Shown: positions 1 through 14,327 of the stretch, in pieces | Layout: each line of letters starts with the position of its first letter | How positions within the stretch are numbered: position 1 is the first letter of the stretch | DNA from: Herpomyces periplanetae | Taxonomy: Eukaryota > Ascomycota > Laboulbeniomycetes > Herpomycetales > Herpomycetaceae | Reading direction: 5' to 3' | Assembly: GCA_009733715.1 (NCBI GenBank) | Contig: WMKJ01000003.1 | Span: forward strand, 62,001 to 126,000 | DNA length: 64,000 nucleotides | Program-made: the position numbers and the translations under genes | Notes under the pieces: generated by a model | The model's input: only the letters and a program-made list of their open reading frames with translations | Databases searched by the model: none | What the model was told of the DNA's origin: nothing

Positions 1-950
1 ACTAACCACTCAGATAAATTAGAGGAACTGTTTAAGCTTTCAGTCAAAAGATAAAGCCATTTTTATGAGTGTCAGTTGAAATACTCTTTAAAATCCGTAG
101 TGGGTACATCTGTATTCCCACTGTCTATTAAACAGGAATCCGAAGACATACTAATCCCATTAAACTTGATAACATAAAACAACCCCATCTGACTCGTAAT
201 TCAGCCATAAAAAGGTTGAGGAAAAAGGTTTTGAGAGAATAGTATCGTTTTCAAAGGAAAATTAGTATAGATCTTTCAAACGCGAGGCCTGGCTGAAATG
301 TATTAAACTAGGGTCATTTGACCCATATATGTCCAATCAATAATACCTTTAGCAGTTTGCAAACCAAACGGAGACTAGTGATGTATCCTCGAGCACTAGC
401 CAACTATAATCTCTTAGGCCAAGCCGAAAGCTTCTGTCTAAAATATGCTGAAGAAACACATAATTGTCAATGAAGAGGAAAAGCTTGGACAATTTATTAG
501 ACTAAGGCTTCGATGATTTGGGGTTAAATGAGCACGGTGTTTAAAGTGTCTAAAATGTTTCTAGATGCCCCTAAATGGACAAGGATCACCGAGGTATTTT
601 AAAATAATTAAAACCAATGGCAAACAAATGGAGATAGCGATAAGCAGTAAGACGGTGCGGAATGTCTCAATCCGTTTTGTCGAATCATCACAAATTTTTG
701 GGAAATCAAGAGTATGCCATGCTATCTGATTAGGTTTGATGGATTTAGGGCTGTCTATATATGTGAAATTGTTAACATGAAGACAAAGCCAATTAAGGTT
801 TATTACGGATCCTTACATAAATCCCTTGCTGTGAACATCACAAGTATCCTTAATCATAATGTCATATTGAAAATTTAATTGTAGAAGAGTGTAAACCCTA
901 TTATTAACCGGAAAATTTGGTATAATGGATTTTTCAATCCTAATTTTATG
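1..950. other. A+T-rich stretch without a recognisable gene
   Basis: No open frame of convincing length or composition is visible on either strand. The sequence is A+T-rich with many TA dinucleotides, like the rest of the left compartment. It may be the decayed 5' part of the retroelement fossil that follows, but I see no clear terminal repeat. Confidence 0.5.
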
Positions 951-3900
951 ATCAAGGGGAGAATTTTTTCCTCCATCACAAATCTGAGACTATAAGATTC
1001 GATTGCTGACCGGAAAATTTTTGCGTTTCAATTCAATGACAAAGCACAAATTCAAAGTCGTACAAAAATACATCAGAACGAATCTTCAGATAAGTTACAT
1101 CAAACCCTCTAAGACTCTTACAAGCCCAGTAATTCTTTTTTTACTCAAGCATAATGGAACGCTGCATTTTTTTGTAGATTATTAGCACCTTAATAGCATC
1201 ACGGCTAAGAATCGACAAGCCATTGGATCAATTAAAGAATGCAAACTTCTTAAGGCATATTAGGAGGGATACTAACTCATCACAGTGAAAGATGGTGAAT
1301 GCAAAACAACGTTTTTAAAAATGTTGTCCTCCTCATATACATGGTTATGGCCTTTAGACTAATAAACGCATCAGCAACCATTTAGGTAGTAATGAATACT
1401 GATCTGAAAAGCTACATGACTTTTGCAGACCCTAATTAGGTGTTATCTTGTTATTTTCAAAGACATTGAAAGACCACTAAATCCACGTAAGGAAGATGTT
1501 GGAAAGGCTTTTCAATAAAACTTTCTCAGTCAAGCCCAAGAAGGTTGTGTTTTATAAGCAGAAAATGGTGTTTCTGAAAGTAATTAGCAAACCTTATAAA
1601 AATGGATTCTTGAAAAGTTAATATTGTTCTTTGTTAGCCACCACCCAAAACTATCAAGAACGTATTGCCGTTTTTAGGCATTGCGAGTTTTTATCGCAAA
1701 TGTATTAGAAATTACACCTCTATTGCCAAAATACTCAAGACTTACATCAAATCTAAAGTTTGAGTGGAAGAGTCAGTTCCTAGACGCCTTTGAACAATTG
1801 AAACAAAGCTTTTCAGAAGGCTTTGTTATCATGACTCACCATCCAAAAAAATTGGTCTGCGTCAAAACAGATGCGTCAGACGTTTCCGTTAAAGTATTCA
1901 GTCAACTGTCCCAGATAAGAATATCCACATTATTTCAAACTGATGACTGAAGCAGAGCTCAACTATAATATTCAGAATGTGTAGCTTCTGAAAATAAGTT
2001 TTTTTACACGCGATTACTTAACACATCTGGTTCGCTTGTCAGAGAGACAATATAGCTATTATTTCGGGTGAAATTGCCACAACTAATTTTAATAACACAA
2101 TGTGTAAGATCTACTAGGCAGGAGAGACAAAGTAATAGCACAATCATAATAACAATACCAATATCAGCGCCGAATAGACAAAAGATATAGCTTCAAGCTA
2201 ATTATACAGCAAAAAATGAATAGTCAAGCGTAACTTTATCAATTGGTGATCGGCATAATAGAGAAGGGAAAATAAAATCACCTGAAGTCCCAGCCGTTTT
2301 TGAGACACCAAACATCTTGAATATACTAGATTGGCAAATCAACCGCACCCAAGGCCGTCTTATCTCTATCATCTCCACTTTAATATTTTGCCAAAGTGTC
2401 ACTGGATTCTTATACTATCATATTCTAATGAAATAGGCAACTGCAATTATAACAGAAATCTATGTTCAGGTATTATCCCAAATATCCATGAGCAACCCCA
2501 GCACTCATTGCATGTGCGAATAACACATATACATGCATTATTATATAATTATGACATCAGATATCACAGAGTTGCTTCTGCAATTGCCGTTATGCCGATC
2601 AGTCGCGTATTCTATCTTTGTAAAATGCTATGTGGTGCATCTGCTCGATAAATACGTGGTATGAATGCTTTTCTTGCAGCATTAAAGATGTCAGCGAATG
2701 TTAACTAAATTGGAATAAAAAAATCACTAGATTGTTGTAATGAGCAACTATAACTTTTGTCCACTTATAGAACAGTCGAATCCATGGAAAAAAAAACATT
2801 TCTGGTGGCCCATTAGAATGATAGAACTGCCCAGAATCATTTGAAAAATAATTATCATCATTGCATTACGAGGTATCATAGCGGACTAATTTTAATTTGT
2901 AGTCTTGTTTACTCGCAATTAACATAGAGGAAGATTCTATCAAAGAAAAAAAGCAGTCGCGAATGTATACCAGGAAGTTAAGAAAACAATTGGGTGGATT
3001 TCTATTATTTCTGCTTCCTTGGACTACGTAAACTTAAAAGAGAGTCATATTCTCTTATGACAACTTCAGTCATTATAAATATTTAATAAACGCGCCATAT
3101 GGATATTTTTTGACCATTCAGGCTCCAGAAAAATCGCGGCAATCGATGTCAATGGACTTCATATTTAATTACCGATATTAAAATGCCAGATTACAAATAT
3201 TTCCTATGAGACAGCATTTGTGATAGCTGATAGGCTTACAAAATACACCTACATAATACAGTTTCTGGAAGTAAATACCGCAAAGAACCTGGCTTATACC
3301 TTTTTGAAAACTATCTTGGGGGATTACGAGATCCCAAGCGAATATTAACAGACAATAACAAACTATTTACGTTCAAAATCTGGGAAACACTAGGTGACAA
3401 CTCTGAATCAAATACATAGTTTATCGACCTTTCATCTGCAGACGAATGGACAGGCGTCAATAAAACACCGAAACAACATTTTAGGTGCTATATAAGTTGT
3501 TACGAGAATGACTTAATTGAGCTCCTACCTATGGGCGCCTACAACAACATAGATTCTAACACTACAAAATTTCACCTATTTTGTAAATTACAGCTTCAAT
3601 CTTACAACTTACCAACAGTCAACTTCAAACAACTCATCGGCGCAAAATGGAACATTAAATGTAAATCAACAAAATGAGATATATATCTCTTATATATCAG
3701 TTTTTATTTTCTCGAATGGCCAAATATATTTACTTCACAAAAACTCTCAGATTTTCAAGAAATAACAGAAAGACTTTCTTTTTCGTAAGAGTGTTTTCAC
3801 AGAACGACAAAGTGAGAGATTGGATGATATCAAAGTCGGAGCTTCTGAACTTGTATAAAAAATCGGCAACAATAGTTACCAGTTAAATTTTTTTGAAGCA
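950..3900 (+). mobile_element. Fossil Ty3/Gypsy LTR retrotransposon, broken
   Basis: Short conserved blocks lie on the plus strand in the order expected of a Ty3/Gypsy pol gene. Reverse transcriptase-like sequence (a VDY box followed by a TAKNR-like stretch) lies near 1.0-1.25 kb. The RT to RNase H junction, with the family's typical lysine/phenylalanine-rich and TDASD motifs, lies near 1.68-1.92 kb. Integrase-core-like blocks lie near 3.12-3.6 kb. The order RT, RNase H, integrase separates Ty3/Gypsy from Ty1/Copia. The copy carries many breaks and no complete reading frame, so it is old. Its A+T bias fits RIP-type mutation, which is an inference. I could not find its LTRs, so the outer limits are approximate. 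Confidence 0.72.
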
Positions 3901-6900
3901 ATGAAGAGACTCCCAATATTTCATGTTTCTCTGCCAGAAATTACCCCCAAAAAATATTAAATTGGTAAGAGTAAAAAGCATATTTATGAAGCAAACAAAT
4001 ATAAAATTGAAAGAATCCTTACTAAAAACAAATAAACGGAGTGATTCATTACTTCGCAAACTGGGAAGGACATGGCCAGATAGGCAATACTTAACAAGGG
4101 AAGCATTTTGAGAAAAAAAAGGAATATTAAACCAGTTCCATCTTGAAGGTCCAGATAGATAAGCTGTTAACGTGACTTGAAGTGGGAGAAAAACCAAGAG
4201 ATCAGCGAATAATTCATTAGGACCAATAACACAGAAGGGGAGATAGTATTACGAGGAAATCATTCGTGACAAGTACCTGTCTAGAAGACCCATCATTTGT
4301 TATGTTGCTTTAAAGAAACACGTGACTGCTAAGTAGAATAAAAATTTGTAGCAATATATAATATATTTGGGGTCAGTAAGCACTGATCACATGATGCATA
4401 CATATTCTCTCGTTCCTTCTAAAAACGTGGACTGGTTTTGGAGGCATTGAAGATAACTTAATCCACATAATTGGTTAGCAGGCCTGTTGAATTGCAATCT
4501 AACTGATAGCGTGATTTGGTAATCATACAATCAAATATTACAAAATACAAAGAAAAGCAAATATTTTTTAGTTTTCATGAATGAAACATGGGGCATTAAG
4601 GTGGTAGTTGTTATTTACTAGGAAATATTTGTTGAATATTATTTAAGGAGTCTTAGTTTAGCTTGTTGCTAAGGCTAACTACAATTTCAAGGTAATTTCA
4701 GGAATCACTGCAGTAATATCCTATGTATTTAAGATCGCTAATATTCTAATATCAACTGAGGTCTCGGGTATCTTCTCTTATTTTTCGGTTTAGCTGTTGA
4801 AAAAATAACTATTGTTTGCTTTTTGTCTGTTGTGCATTAGCTTTAAATTATGTCTTTTATCTGATTGACACTGATAATGATGTTGTTACTGTGCATATAA
4901 GGTTGTAGTCTTGTCTATTTTGTCAGGTTGATCTTACAGTGTTGTTTTTCAGTAGTTGTTGCTACTTCCCCCATATCACAATAATAATACCTGTTCGCCG
5001 AATATATTCTATCATCTTGAGTGAGGTGTCACAAGGTATACTATCGTGAGTTAGTGATACTAGTATTTCCTACTGAGACTTTACTAGTATCAATAATTAG
5101 GGTAAGTATTATTCAGTTAAATATTAATACACATAACTGAAAGAGATACCATTGAAATCAATATGATCCGTAGTAGAAGATGGTAGACAATATATGAAAA
5201 TTCTGATATTCCGAATGTGAAAATACATAAAACTTTACAAATCGTTTTGAACCTTGAAAATGAAGTTGTAGAAAATTTCAATTTAACTTGGTAATTCGAG
5301 GAAATTAGCAATACTCAAATTAGTGAATTTGATGCCCAGAATACAGTATTATCAAACGGAAATTTAATGTCGACAAAAGTTGATAAAGTTTTCGCATTTC
5401 CGGCATCAGAAACTATTAAAGAAAAATCTTAAAACAATTTGGAAACTCTTCATTTAAAACTAAACATAAGAAAATATAAATCAAATAACATCGAATTCCA
5501 AGAACAAAAATTAAACGTATATTGAAAGCTCAAAGCGAATCAAGTAAAAATACTTTATGAAAAATTAACTGAATCTGTAAAAAATGAAGTTTTTGCAGAG
5601 TTTGGAAATTTTTCTTTTTCCTAAAATTGCCTTATTGTATAAGATTTTTTTCAACCATTTGTTGTAAATATAAATTGGATATCAGGAACAGAGCCCATGC
5701 ATTTGTACTAGTGAGGAAGACAAAAAATGTGTTATATGGAAAAGAGCAATCTTGTTCAAGTGGGCAAAAAAATAGATGGGGAAATATTATAGATAGACAA
5801 TAGAATGCCATCTAAACTTAGAATGGAACCTTAAGTAACAAAACTACGAAAAAAGAGAAAGTGCACAAATAACTATATGGTTAAGGAAACTTCTTGTAAT
5901 GCAGGATATCTTAAAGGGGAAAAGGTTTAACTCAAAGAATAGGCAAAAATTGAAAATTCTGAGTGAAAGACGACATTAAAGTGTTTGTAAGAAAGAAATA
6001 TGATTTCAAGCTTGAAGATGGAAAAAAACGGAAAGAAGCTACGTCAATACATAGTATTTTTGGAGAAACTGCAACTAATAGACAAATTCAGGTGTTTTTT
6101 TCTCTTTATAACTTGCCAACAGAATATCTCAAGAACAGACAATAGCTCAAAGGGAAATCACTAATTACTCAACCTTGCCTCTTTATTACACCTCTACGAA
6201 TAACATTAGAAGCATTAGAATAATTCATGGATCATTTATTGATAAAAAATAGCAAAAGTTTAGTCTTAATCAATACCTCAACCATGCTTATAAGATTAAG
6301 CACAGTAATTGGTGTTTAATACCAGTTTCAACTCACCATGAAGTGCTGTGCTATTACAAAATTTCATATGCTTCTTTTATCTGCCTGTATTAACTGTGCG
6401 TGAAATGTTTCAATAAAATTGCTAACAGAGTATCATTGACAATTTATGGAGGAACAGGACAAAGTGCACAGAGATAAGATGCTTAAAGAAAGGAGGTACG
6501 ACATGACGAAACATAAAAATATGCTAAATATAATTTTGGATAAAAGAGGAAAGTTATCCAAATACAAATAGATCATGGCCATGTCAGAGAAACTACGTAC
6601 CGATGTGCGTGACAAGCCAACCGAAATGCCACGCTTAGGTACTAAATATTTACAAAGATGGTACGCTAGTATTACTTGATACCAAAGCTTGTATATAGAA
6701 AATCATATAGGTATAAGACTTAAGCTCTAGATTGGGAAGGCATGTCATATATAAGACTACAAATAATATGTTTGAAAATATAAATAAAATAAATCAGTCA
6801 ATTTTATTTTGTCGAGAGCTGGGGAAAGTGCTTTACATATGCGAAATTCGAAGATATATTTTGTAAGCCTGTTTACTGAAAATTGTCAAGAATTTGAAAG

Positions 6901-9150
6901 TGGTCATATGAATGCAGCTATAAATTAAGGGACCAAACACCTTGATTCTTAAATTTAAATATTAAATGTTAAGCGAGATCTCAATAAATTTCGCTAATTT
7001 GGTTAAGTATATGATAACTCAGCACACACGCACATAGCCAGATTCAAATTACTTAATCGATATAATATCTGAGTCGGCGAACAGTAGACATAATATGACA
7101 TCAATTAGTAACGGAATAAGTATTATTAAATAGTAATTAATGTCTTTTGTGCGTTAAGAGAAAAATGATTATTTTTGATTTGTGATTGCTATAAATTTTT
7201 CGATTATAAATCAAATTTAATAATTTTATTATCACTCGTAATGTTTCCTTTACGGAAATCATGATAATAAATTGACTCGCTTTTTAGTTCATTGTTTTAG
7301 TATGTTATTTCAACATATTATACCTCAAAGCAGTATTTCTTGAGTAGTATATTCTAACTTTATATGAAAGATACAGTCACGCTATCAATAAATAGTCTCA
7401 CTAGCTGCAGTAGGGTGGAAGGCAAGTACATAAATTAATTTTGTAATTAAAAATCCCTAAACAAACGAGAGAACGAGAATGTAAAAGGGACAAGAAAATA
7501 TATGATGAGAAGCTGTTTAATCTTAAAACTAGACTCATAAAACAACAACTGAGAAAGAATAATTGACATGTAACTAATTACAAGGTGAGGGAGACTATAC
7601 AATGCAGGCGATTATACACGGAAGAAGTCAAACAAGAATACGCTACAATAAGTAGTATTATCAAGAAAATTGCTCAAAGTTTTTTAGGAAAAAAAATGTC
7701 TATTGGCTTTTGTTAAATTACCTCTCCCGTTGACGGAGAGAGTTCCACAAATATCATGATATTATTTATGTAGTCTTTTGGACTCTTTTAACATTCTAAA
7801 TTTTTTTCATGCATAGGTGGTTCCTAGATCAGTATTTCGTTCCCTTACAATTTTAACGAATACTGAATAAGGTTTTTTTGACATCAATTATTCAATCGAA
7901 AAACCAATGGAACTATTTGTTTATAATGACAAGATCTGGGAACGGGTTTTCTTGGTCAATAAGAGGACCGCATAGCACGGGTTCTGGGTGAGAAATGTTA
8001 AATACCAAGTAGACCTTCATTGTTTAAGGTTTAAATTTGTATGATTTTGACAGCATCTATTTAATGATTTAGAAGGAACTATGTCTCTTAACATCTAATT
8101 TTCCGAAGGAACAGTCTGACTTCAAATTTCACGCATTAAGCTATACTTTATCATATACATGGTATATTGTTAAAGCAGATGCTTGATTCCGTAATGTTTA
8201 ATCGAATATTGCTCCTAAACGGTTTTCGATTTTATGAAAACCTCAGTTGTCTGTAACTGAGTGTTTATGTTTGAGGGAGTTTGGTTAACGGTTTTTGATG
8301 AGTATGGAAAGGCTTTATCTTTGAAAAATAGCTGTAGCAAGCGAATGATTAAGTTATCTCTGTTGTATGAGAAATTGTATTGCTGTTGACAAAGCTAGCT
8401 CATGGAAGGTGATCCAAATTTTAATAATTGGAAAACCATTACTCACGAAGATACTGTTCCAACAATGCACTCGTTTACTTTGTCTGTATTTTGATTTTGG
8501 AGTGAAATATTGTTCTCTGATGATGAGCGATACCAGTGAAAGAACAGAATTTCTAGTTAATATTGCTTACAAACATGGAGACCCATTTACACCGCTGTTG
8601 GAGACAATAAGAGGCTTAAGAAAGTTGTTAGAAATGCGACAAGAAGGCTAATATTCATTACATACAGCACAGTTGTAAATATTAAGGGTTATTTCGTAAT
8701 GGATAGTGTAGCACGAACGGTTTTTTGTCACATACTCAGAGGTAGTTGCTTGATGAGGATGAAACATTGTTGGTTTATGCCGACGGGTATTTGTTACGCT
8801 CTACTTGGTAGCTTGATGTAGTTTACTTGATATAACAAGGCACAAAAGGTTGTAAATAAGCATGTGTAACTACGGCAACAAATTTAGACTATCTCACTTT
8901 ACCGAAGCAATTAAAAGACAATAAACCTCCAAATACCCACAAAATATTCTTGTTAAAGTCCACCAGACACATCAAAAATGGTAGCCCAACTAAGATAAAC
9001 TATCTATATGTAAAGCGAAATTCATCCCTGAATATCAAAACATTGAGAGGATCCAAGTCACTTTCAATAATAAAGCAACGAGGTAAAGGACTCAACCATG
9101 TCCATAGTCCACCAAATCTCTGCACCGTATTCTCAATTTGAACTGCTTCG
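3900..9150. other. A+T-rich gene desert
   Basis: About 5 kb without a supportable gene. Only scattered short open frames occur, the longest being a 94-codon frame at 8367-8651 with no family resemblance. Composition is A+T-rich throughout. It is best explained as heavily decayed repeats, but I could not assign any part to a family. Confidence 0.5.
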
Positions 9151-10312
9151 ATTTCTTCGAGATTAGCCTATGAACTACCAACTGTAGCTTCAGCTCAACA
9201 GTCAAGGCTGCTTCAACTTTTGACATGCGAGCAGCATAAGTGCCCTTGTCGATATCTCCAAAGGAGGGATAATCGCGATTCGATTATCCTCATGTATTGC
9301 TAACTACAATTCTCGTAACACATTTAGTGTAGTTAAAACAATATTCAGAGTCCATGGCAATACAATCAACCTGAAAGTATTATCAGGTAATGGCAATCTG
9401 AAATTGCGGAGAGAGTATTTATCCCTCTCTCTGACCATAAACTTGGTGTAACCATCTTGAAGTTAGCTGCTCTAGATGGCGAGCGCTTTGATCCCATCCA
9501 TGTAGCACTCCTAAGACAATGCTTTACGTCTCGACACTTGCATATCTTGGATAGATATGGTATAAATGCTGCATAGGCAATTTTGTAACTTCTCACTCGA
9601 CGGGTGGTGCCTAAGCCCTGCTATCAATGTACTATCTACAGGAAGTCACCTAAATACATGAGAAATGCTATGAATCATGATTAACAGGAGCAAAGAGAAG
9701 AAAATTATAACAGTAAAGTATACCAATCGCACCGTTACTCTGCAACATACTTATATAGTCCAAGCGTCCGCCAGTTGGGTGTAGTTAGCTTTGAAAATGG
9801 TTTGGCTTTGTCTACGGTCAGGCAAGAGATGGCTAATATTTAGTCATCTTAAGGCAGAAGCTGCTAATTGGCAGTTAGTCATTTACCAAATGGTATGAAG
9901 CAGTTAGCTTCAATAACATGGTGGCCGTAGCCAACTAGAGGTTGAAATTTGCAGTCTCTAAAAGGCTTCCCGTAGTAATTACTGCTTGGTAGAAAGAGTT
10001 AATGATCATGTGCCCAAGGATGTTGGATTTGCATGCTCTTTGCCAATCACCATGGTTCGGTTTCAGATTGCCATTACCTGATGATACTTTCAGTTAGATT
10101 GTGCTATCATGGCTTTTAAATATTGCTCATACCACACTGTATATGCTACGAGTTTTGCAGTTAGCAATATTTGGGGATAATCGAATTGAGATTATCCTAC
10201 CTTCGGAAATAACTACTAGTGCATAAATGCTATTCACATACGCATAGTCTTGACAGCCTTGTTGATTAAGCTCCAGCTACTGGTAGTGGTTGATGGGTTT
10301 ATCTCGAAGAAA
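9151..10312. repeat. Inverted-repeat structure with about 250 bp arms
   Basis: The left arm (about 9151-9404) and the right arm (about 10061-10312) are reverse complements with scattered mismatches and small gaps. Shared landmarks include TTTCTTCGAG at the outer ends and the block ATCAGGTAATGGCAATCTGA next to the spacer. Each arm also holds its own small palindrome; on the left it is GGATAATCG, five bases, then CGATTATCC. The spacer of about 650 bp has no recognisable gene. It could be a foldback or long-TIR non-autonomous DNA element, or two opposed copies of another repeat. I found no target-site duplication. Confidence 0.65.
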
Positions 10313-13300
10313 GCACGATTGCTAAGGCTGGAAGTATGGATCTCCCAAATCTTTCACCCCATAGCTTTTATATTTTTACCAGTCTTGATCCCCTCTATAT
10401 TGAGGCATTGGAGATCAATCTTGTTCTTGAGATTATTTTTACTTTATCTTTTTAAAGAAAATTTTTTCAGCTGGTTTATTTAAGTTGAACATCTATCATT
10501 ATGTCTGGTCGACATTGATAAATGTGTCCTACAACTTTTTTGGATTGTCGTCTTTAACGTGTTTTGTAGCTGTAGCTACATTTATTTGTTTACCTTATCT
10601 TGAGCTTTGTTCTACCAAGTAAGTCATCCCAAGCTTCCAGTTAAAGCGTAACATTCAGTTGTGTTCAAATTTTGTGGACACAATAAATATGTTTGCGTAT
10701 TCAACCTTAAAATTTGGGAGCCATCTGACAAATTTTTGATTTGATTATTTTTCCAGGTTTTGTTGATATTATAGTGATAGACGTTTTATGTCATTTCATT
10801 ACTCAATAGGGTAATATTTTATTTATTTCTCGTGTCACTTTTAATTGTTTTACGTTCATTGTTTGTAAATAATGTTTTCCTTGATGCCTCTACTCACGTG
10901 CATAACATTACACGTGATTTGATTCGTGTTTTTTTATAAATTAGTATTTCTAGTGTCGCAGACGAATATTTTCATTATTTTTAACGATATCTGTGTTCTG
11001 ATGGAGTATAAGGTATTTCCAACGTCGACTCTATATATATAGAGAGTCTCCAGTTTTACCACGAATAACTTTGTTATCGACTATGAAATGGTGCCAAAAC
11101 TACTTTTCTTAAGGCTTTGAGTGATTTGGAAGATTTTGTGTTTTAAACTTTAAGGGCATCAAAACAGAACTTCTGTCCCAACCAACTGATATTCTGAGCC
11201 AACCAGGGCTTAATAATCGTCCTATCAGTTCAATACAACATAACGAACCGTAAAAACCATTATCCCAAGTACCAGTACCAGAAAAGAAGTCTTGTGCTTC
11301 ACCGTTATCAACTCACAATAGGGGACATCTCTAGGACGTTATTATCTCCGAGTGAGCCTCTCAAACATCCACTACTCACAGTCTCATAAGTATATTTTTG
11401 CCCACACCTGCTGGCCCAGGCTCTTTTACTAGTCGCAACTGCTCATCTACCACAGAGGAACTATCGCACCGAGAGTAAAGAGTAAGATGCCAGTCATGCG
11501 CCGGGCTGACACCACCCTATTAGCTGCAACCAGATTCTGCCCCCACTAGTGACAAGAGCTTGCGAAAACCTAAGTGTATTGCCAGAACGTTCGATAATGG
11601 ATGTCGTCCTGAACGTCAACCATATTACATACTCCCCGTGTACATGTGGCTCTCCAGAAATTTGAAAGCCAGTTCTGTTCGCCTGCATAAATCACCTTCT
11701 ATTCTTCTTGAAAGTCCGGCTTGGTTAGATTAAATAGTTTTCACTCATTACCAGACAAGCACTGCATCACCCAGTCTCCCATTTTGAAGGTATGAGCATG
11801 GGTTTCAGTTATTCCGAAGCTGGCGCTACCCCAGTCGTGTATCACCAATCGAAAGACCGCGGCGGTCTTTTTAAACAAAGTTAGATGGGTACTATACGGT
11901 CCTGAAGACTAATTCCGTGATATTATTTTTTTGCCTAGTTTGAATAAAACGATATGAGTTAACAGCGTTCTATGTCTGTGTCAAATATTTTCTGATCGAC
12001 TATTAAAGAACACAACTCCTCCGTCATCACCCTATCATTCCTCAAACTGGCAATTTTATTTCTTTCCTTTACATACTTTGAGCTCCTCTTCCTCGTTGTA
12101 GTGTCTATTCTTTGTGTTTGACTGTTCCTTGTACAAGCTTATATATTGTATAGTCTCATTCACCCTGTTATTAGTTGCGTGTTTATTCACCTTCTTGCTT
12201 AGCCCTTGCTGCTTAAGTTCCGTCTTAAGCATAGATTGCTTCTCTTTGTCGATCTGTTTCTTACCCCTTTCACTTGTTCGTTCCCTCGCTCGTTTTGGGT
12301 TGTTCACTCTCAAATACAATCCAGTTAGTCTCCCCCCACTATACTGCAAATAGTGTAGCCTCTTGTCAACGTCATAACTGTATCCTACATATAGGGCAAC
12401 CGTAAACTATTCAAAAGATAATGCCTCAAAGTATAACAAATTGGAGAATATCCTGAGGCTCGAGTAAGAACGTCCTGACAAGTGCAAAAGATGAGATGAT
12501 GAAGAGCAGCTCCTTCCATCGAGCCACCCTCCCCTCCAGATCCTCAGGAACTCTCCTTGCCTTCTCCCTTTGCGGTACCTACAAACGCAACAATGAAAAA
12601 TTGTAATCTGTAAATAGGTAAATATATAACCAGAGATTTCTTATCAAAATGTAAAATTATGTATCTTCAAAATTGAACAATATAATTACATTTCCAACGC
12701 TGAAATAACCATTTTTTTAATAAAAGTATGACAAAATACAATAAAACAATTTCGAAGAAATGTAGATATCGGGAAGATTATAGATCCTCAGGCCCAGTTT
12801 CAATGAGACAAAAACTTAAAGCATGATACAGAATAAAATAAAATGGTTTTTATTCCGGTAATTATAAAACCGGCAGACAAATACTACTAGATTTATTCGA
12901 GGGCCAGAAAATATATTATTCCGAAATGGTGCAATGGCTCCCACAATTTGGGTGTAAATTTAGACGTATAAGGAGTATATCGACAAAATTTGCGAGGGAC
13001 TGGAGCACAGAAAGGTACGGCAAGAAGAGGTTGCTTACACTCTTTATAGCAGGTAGACAGCGGAAGAGCTTCGTGCATTTAATAGGCAGTGGAGTAGCTA
13101 TTTCGCTAGGAGCGACGGGTTTTGAGAGATGATGATGGAGTGTATCCAAGGAAAAGCCACTATGTATGCTGATAAACAGAGAGGTACTTATCGATTCCTA
13201 AAGGGACATCTTAACTGGGGATTGTGGCATGCACAAAAGCTCATCATTGTGACTTAGTGGTACTGATGGAGCACGAAACTCCCATCATACGTACTGGTAC

Positions 13301-14327
13301 CTGGAGTAATGGTTTTTCTGCCAATTTTTGTTGCACTGAACTGAAAGCAAGAGTACTAGGACCCAGTCGGTCATAGCACTAATTAGTAATGTTAAAGTTG
13401 GGGAGGGTTGGGGTTCCAAAAAGATAAAAAAGAAGACCTTCTAAACCACTTAAGGCCTCGTAAAAAGTGGCTCTGACACCAATTTATGGTTGATGAAATA
13501 GTTACTTGAGGTAAATTTTTAAACTCATTAGACAGATATAGATGATCCCACAAACACTTTTTGTTAATTGAAACTTGAATATTGTCAAAACTAACGTAGA
13601 TGTTCACGTTTCAGGGGGAAAAACATGTCGAATCACGTTCAAAGTTACACAAATGGCGACATCTTGAAGAACGTTATTTACAAGGACCAAAATGAGCATA
13701 TTAACAAATTGAGTAATAAAAAGATGCCGTATAACGACTATCACCATATTTTGAGCATGGATTCAAACGCATATAAGCCATAATTACAGGATTCGGGCTC
13801 AATTAGACCACAGAAAGGTACGTAAATTTTGAGTTTTTCGTCATCATTTGGCAAAGTTAGCCAATGTAAAAACAGAAATGTGTTTTTTGGTAATTTGAAG
13901 TTTAAAATTTTGAGGAATATTTACGAAAAATTCGAACAAGTTCATAGATGTTTATCGACATAAATTAGCTATGGGTTTAATTATATTAAAGTTTAGAATC
14001 CAAATTCGAATAAGAATGATTTATAACATTTAATTATATAGCCAATTGATTTGATGTGCAAAAAGACATTTAAATGAGCATTTGGAATATATAATCTTTC
14101 CACTAAAAATTGGAGGTGTGAGTAACAATAGTTTCGACGATTTGTCAATGGTTACGGCATGCTTATCAATGGTTTATTGGGAAAAAGCCATGATTAAAAT
14201 CCAAAACTTTGACAACTTATACAAAAAGAATATTTTGTTACTTTGGAAAATTATTGCATGATTTAATATAGAAATAAATTGATACGTCGAAGTTAGATTA
14301 CCATTCCAATATTATATTTAGTGTTCA
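10313..14327. other. A+T-rich interval with unassigned decayed sequence
   Basis: No intact gene is visible. Two patches are less A+T-rich than the surroundings, about 11160-11700 and about 12930-13340. They contain stretches of plausible former coding sequence that I cannot match to a family. A pyrimidine-rich tract near 12050-12350 produces opposing open frames that look like composition artefacts. The right end abuts the 3' end of the secreted-protein gene. Confidence 0.45.

Noticed and set aside
8367-8651. A 94-codon open frame in the desert
   Set aside because: No family resemblance, no splice context, A+T-rich surroundings without other coding signal; probably chance or a relic.
12056-12353. 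Overlapping open frames on both strands
   Set aside because: They come from one pyrimidine-rich tract; the amino-acid composition is that of low-complexity sequence.
12893-13250. Possible former coding stretch on the plus strand
   Set aside because: Looks like decayed coding sequence but is interrupted and matches no family I can name, so not called as a gene.
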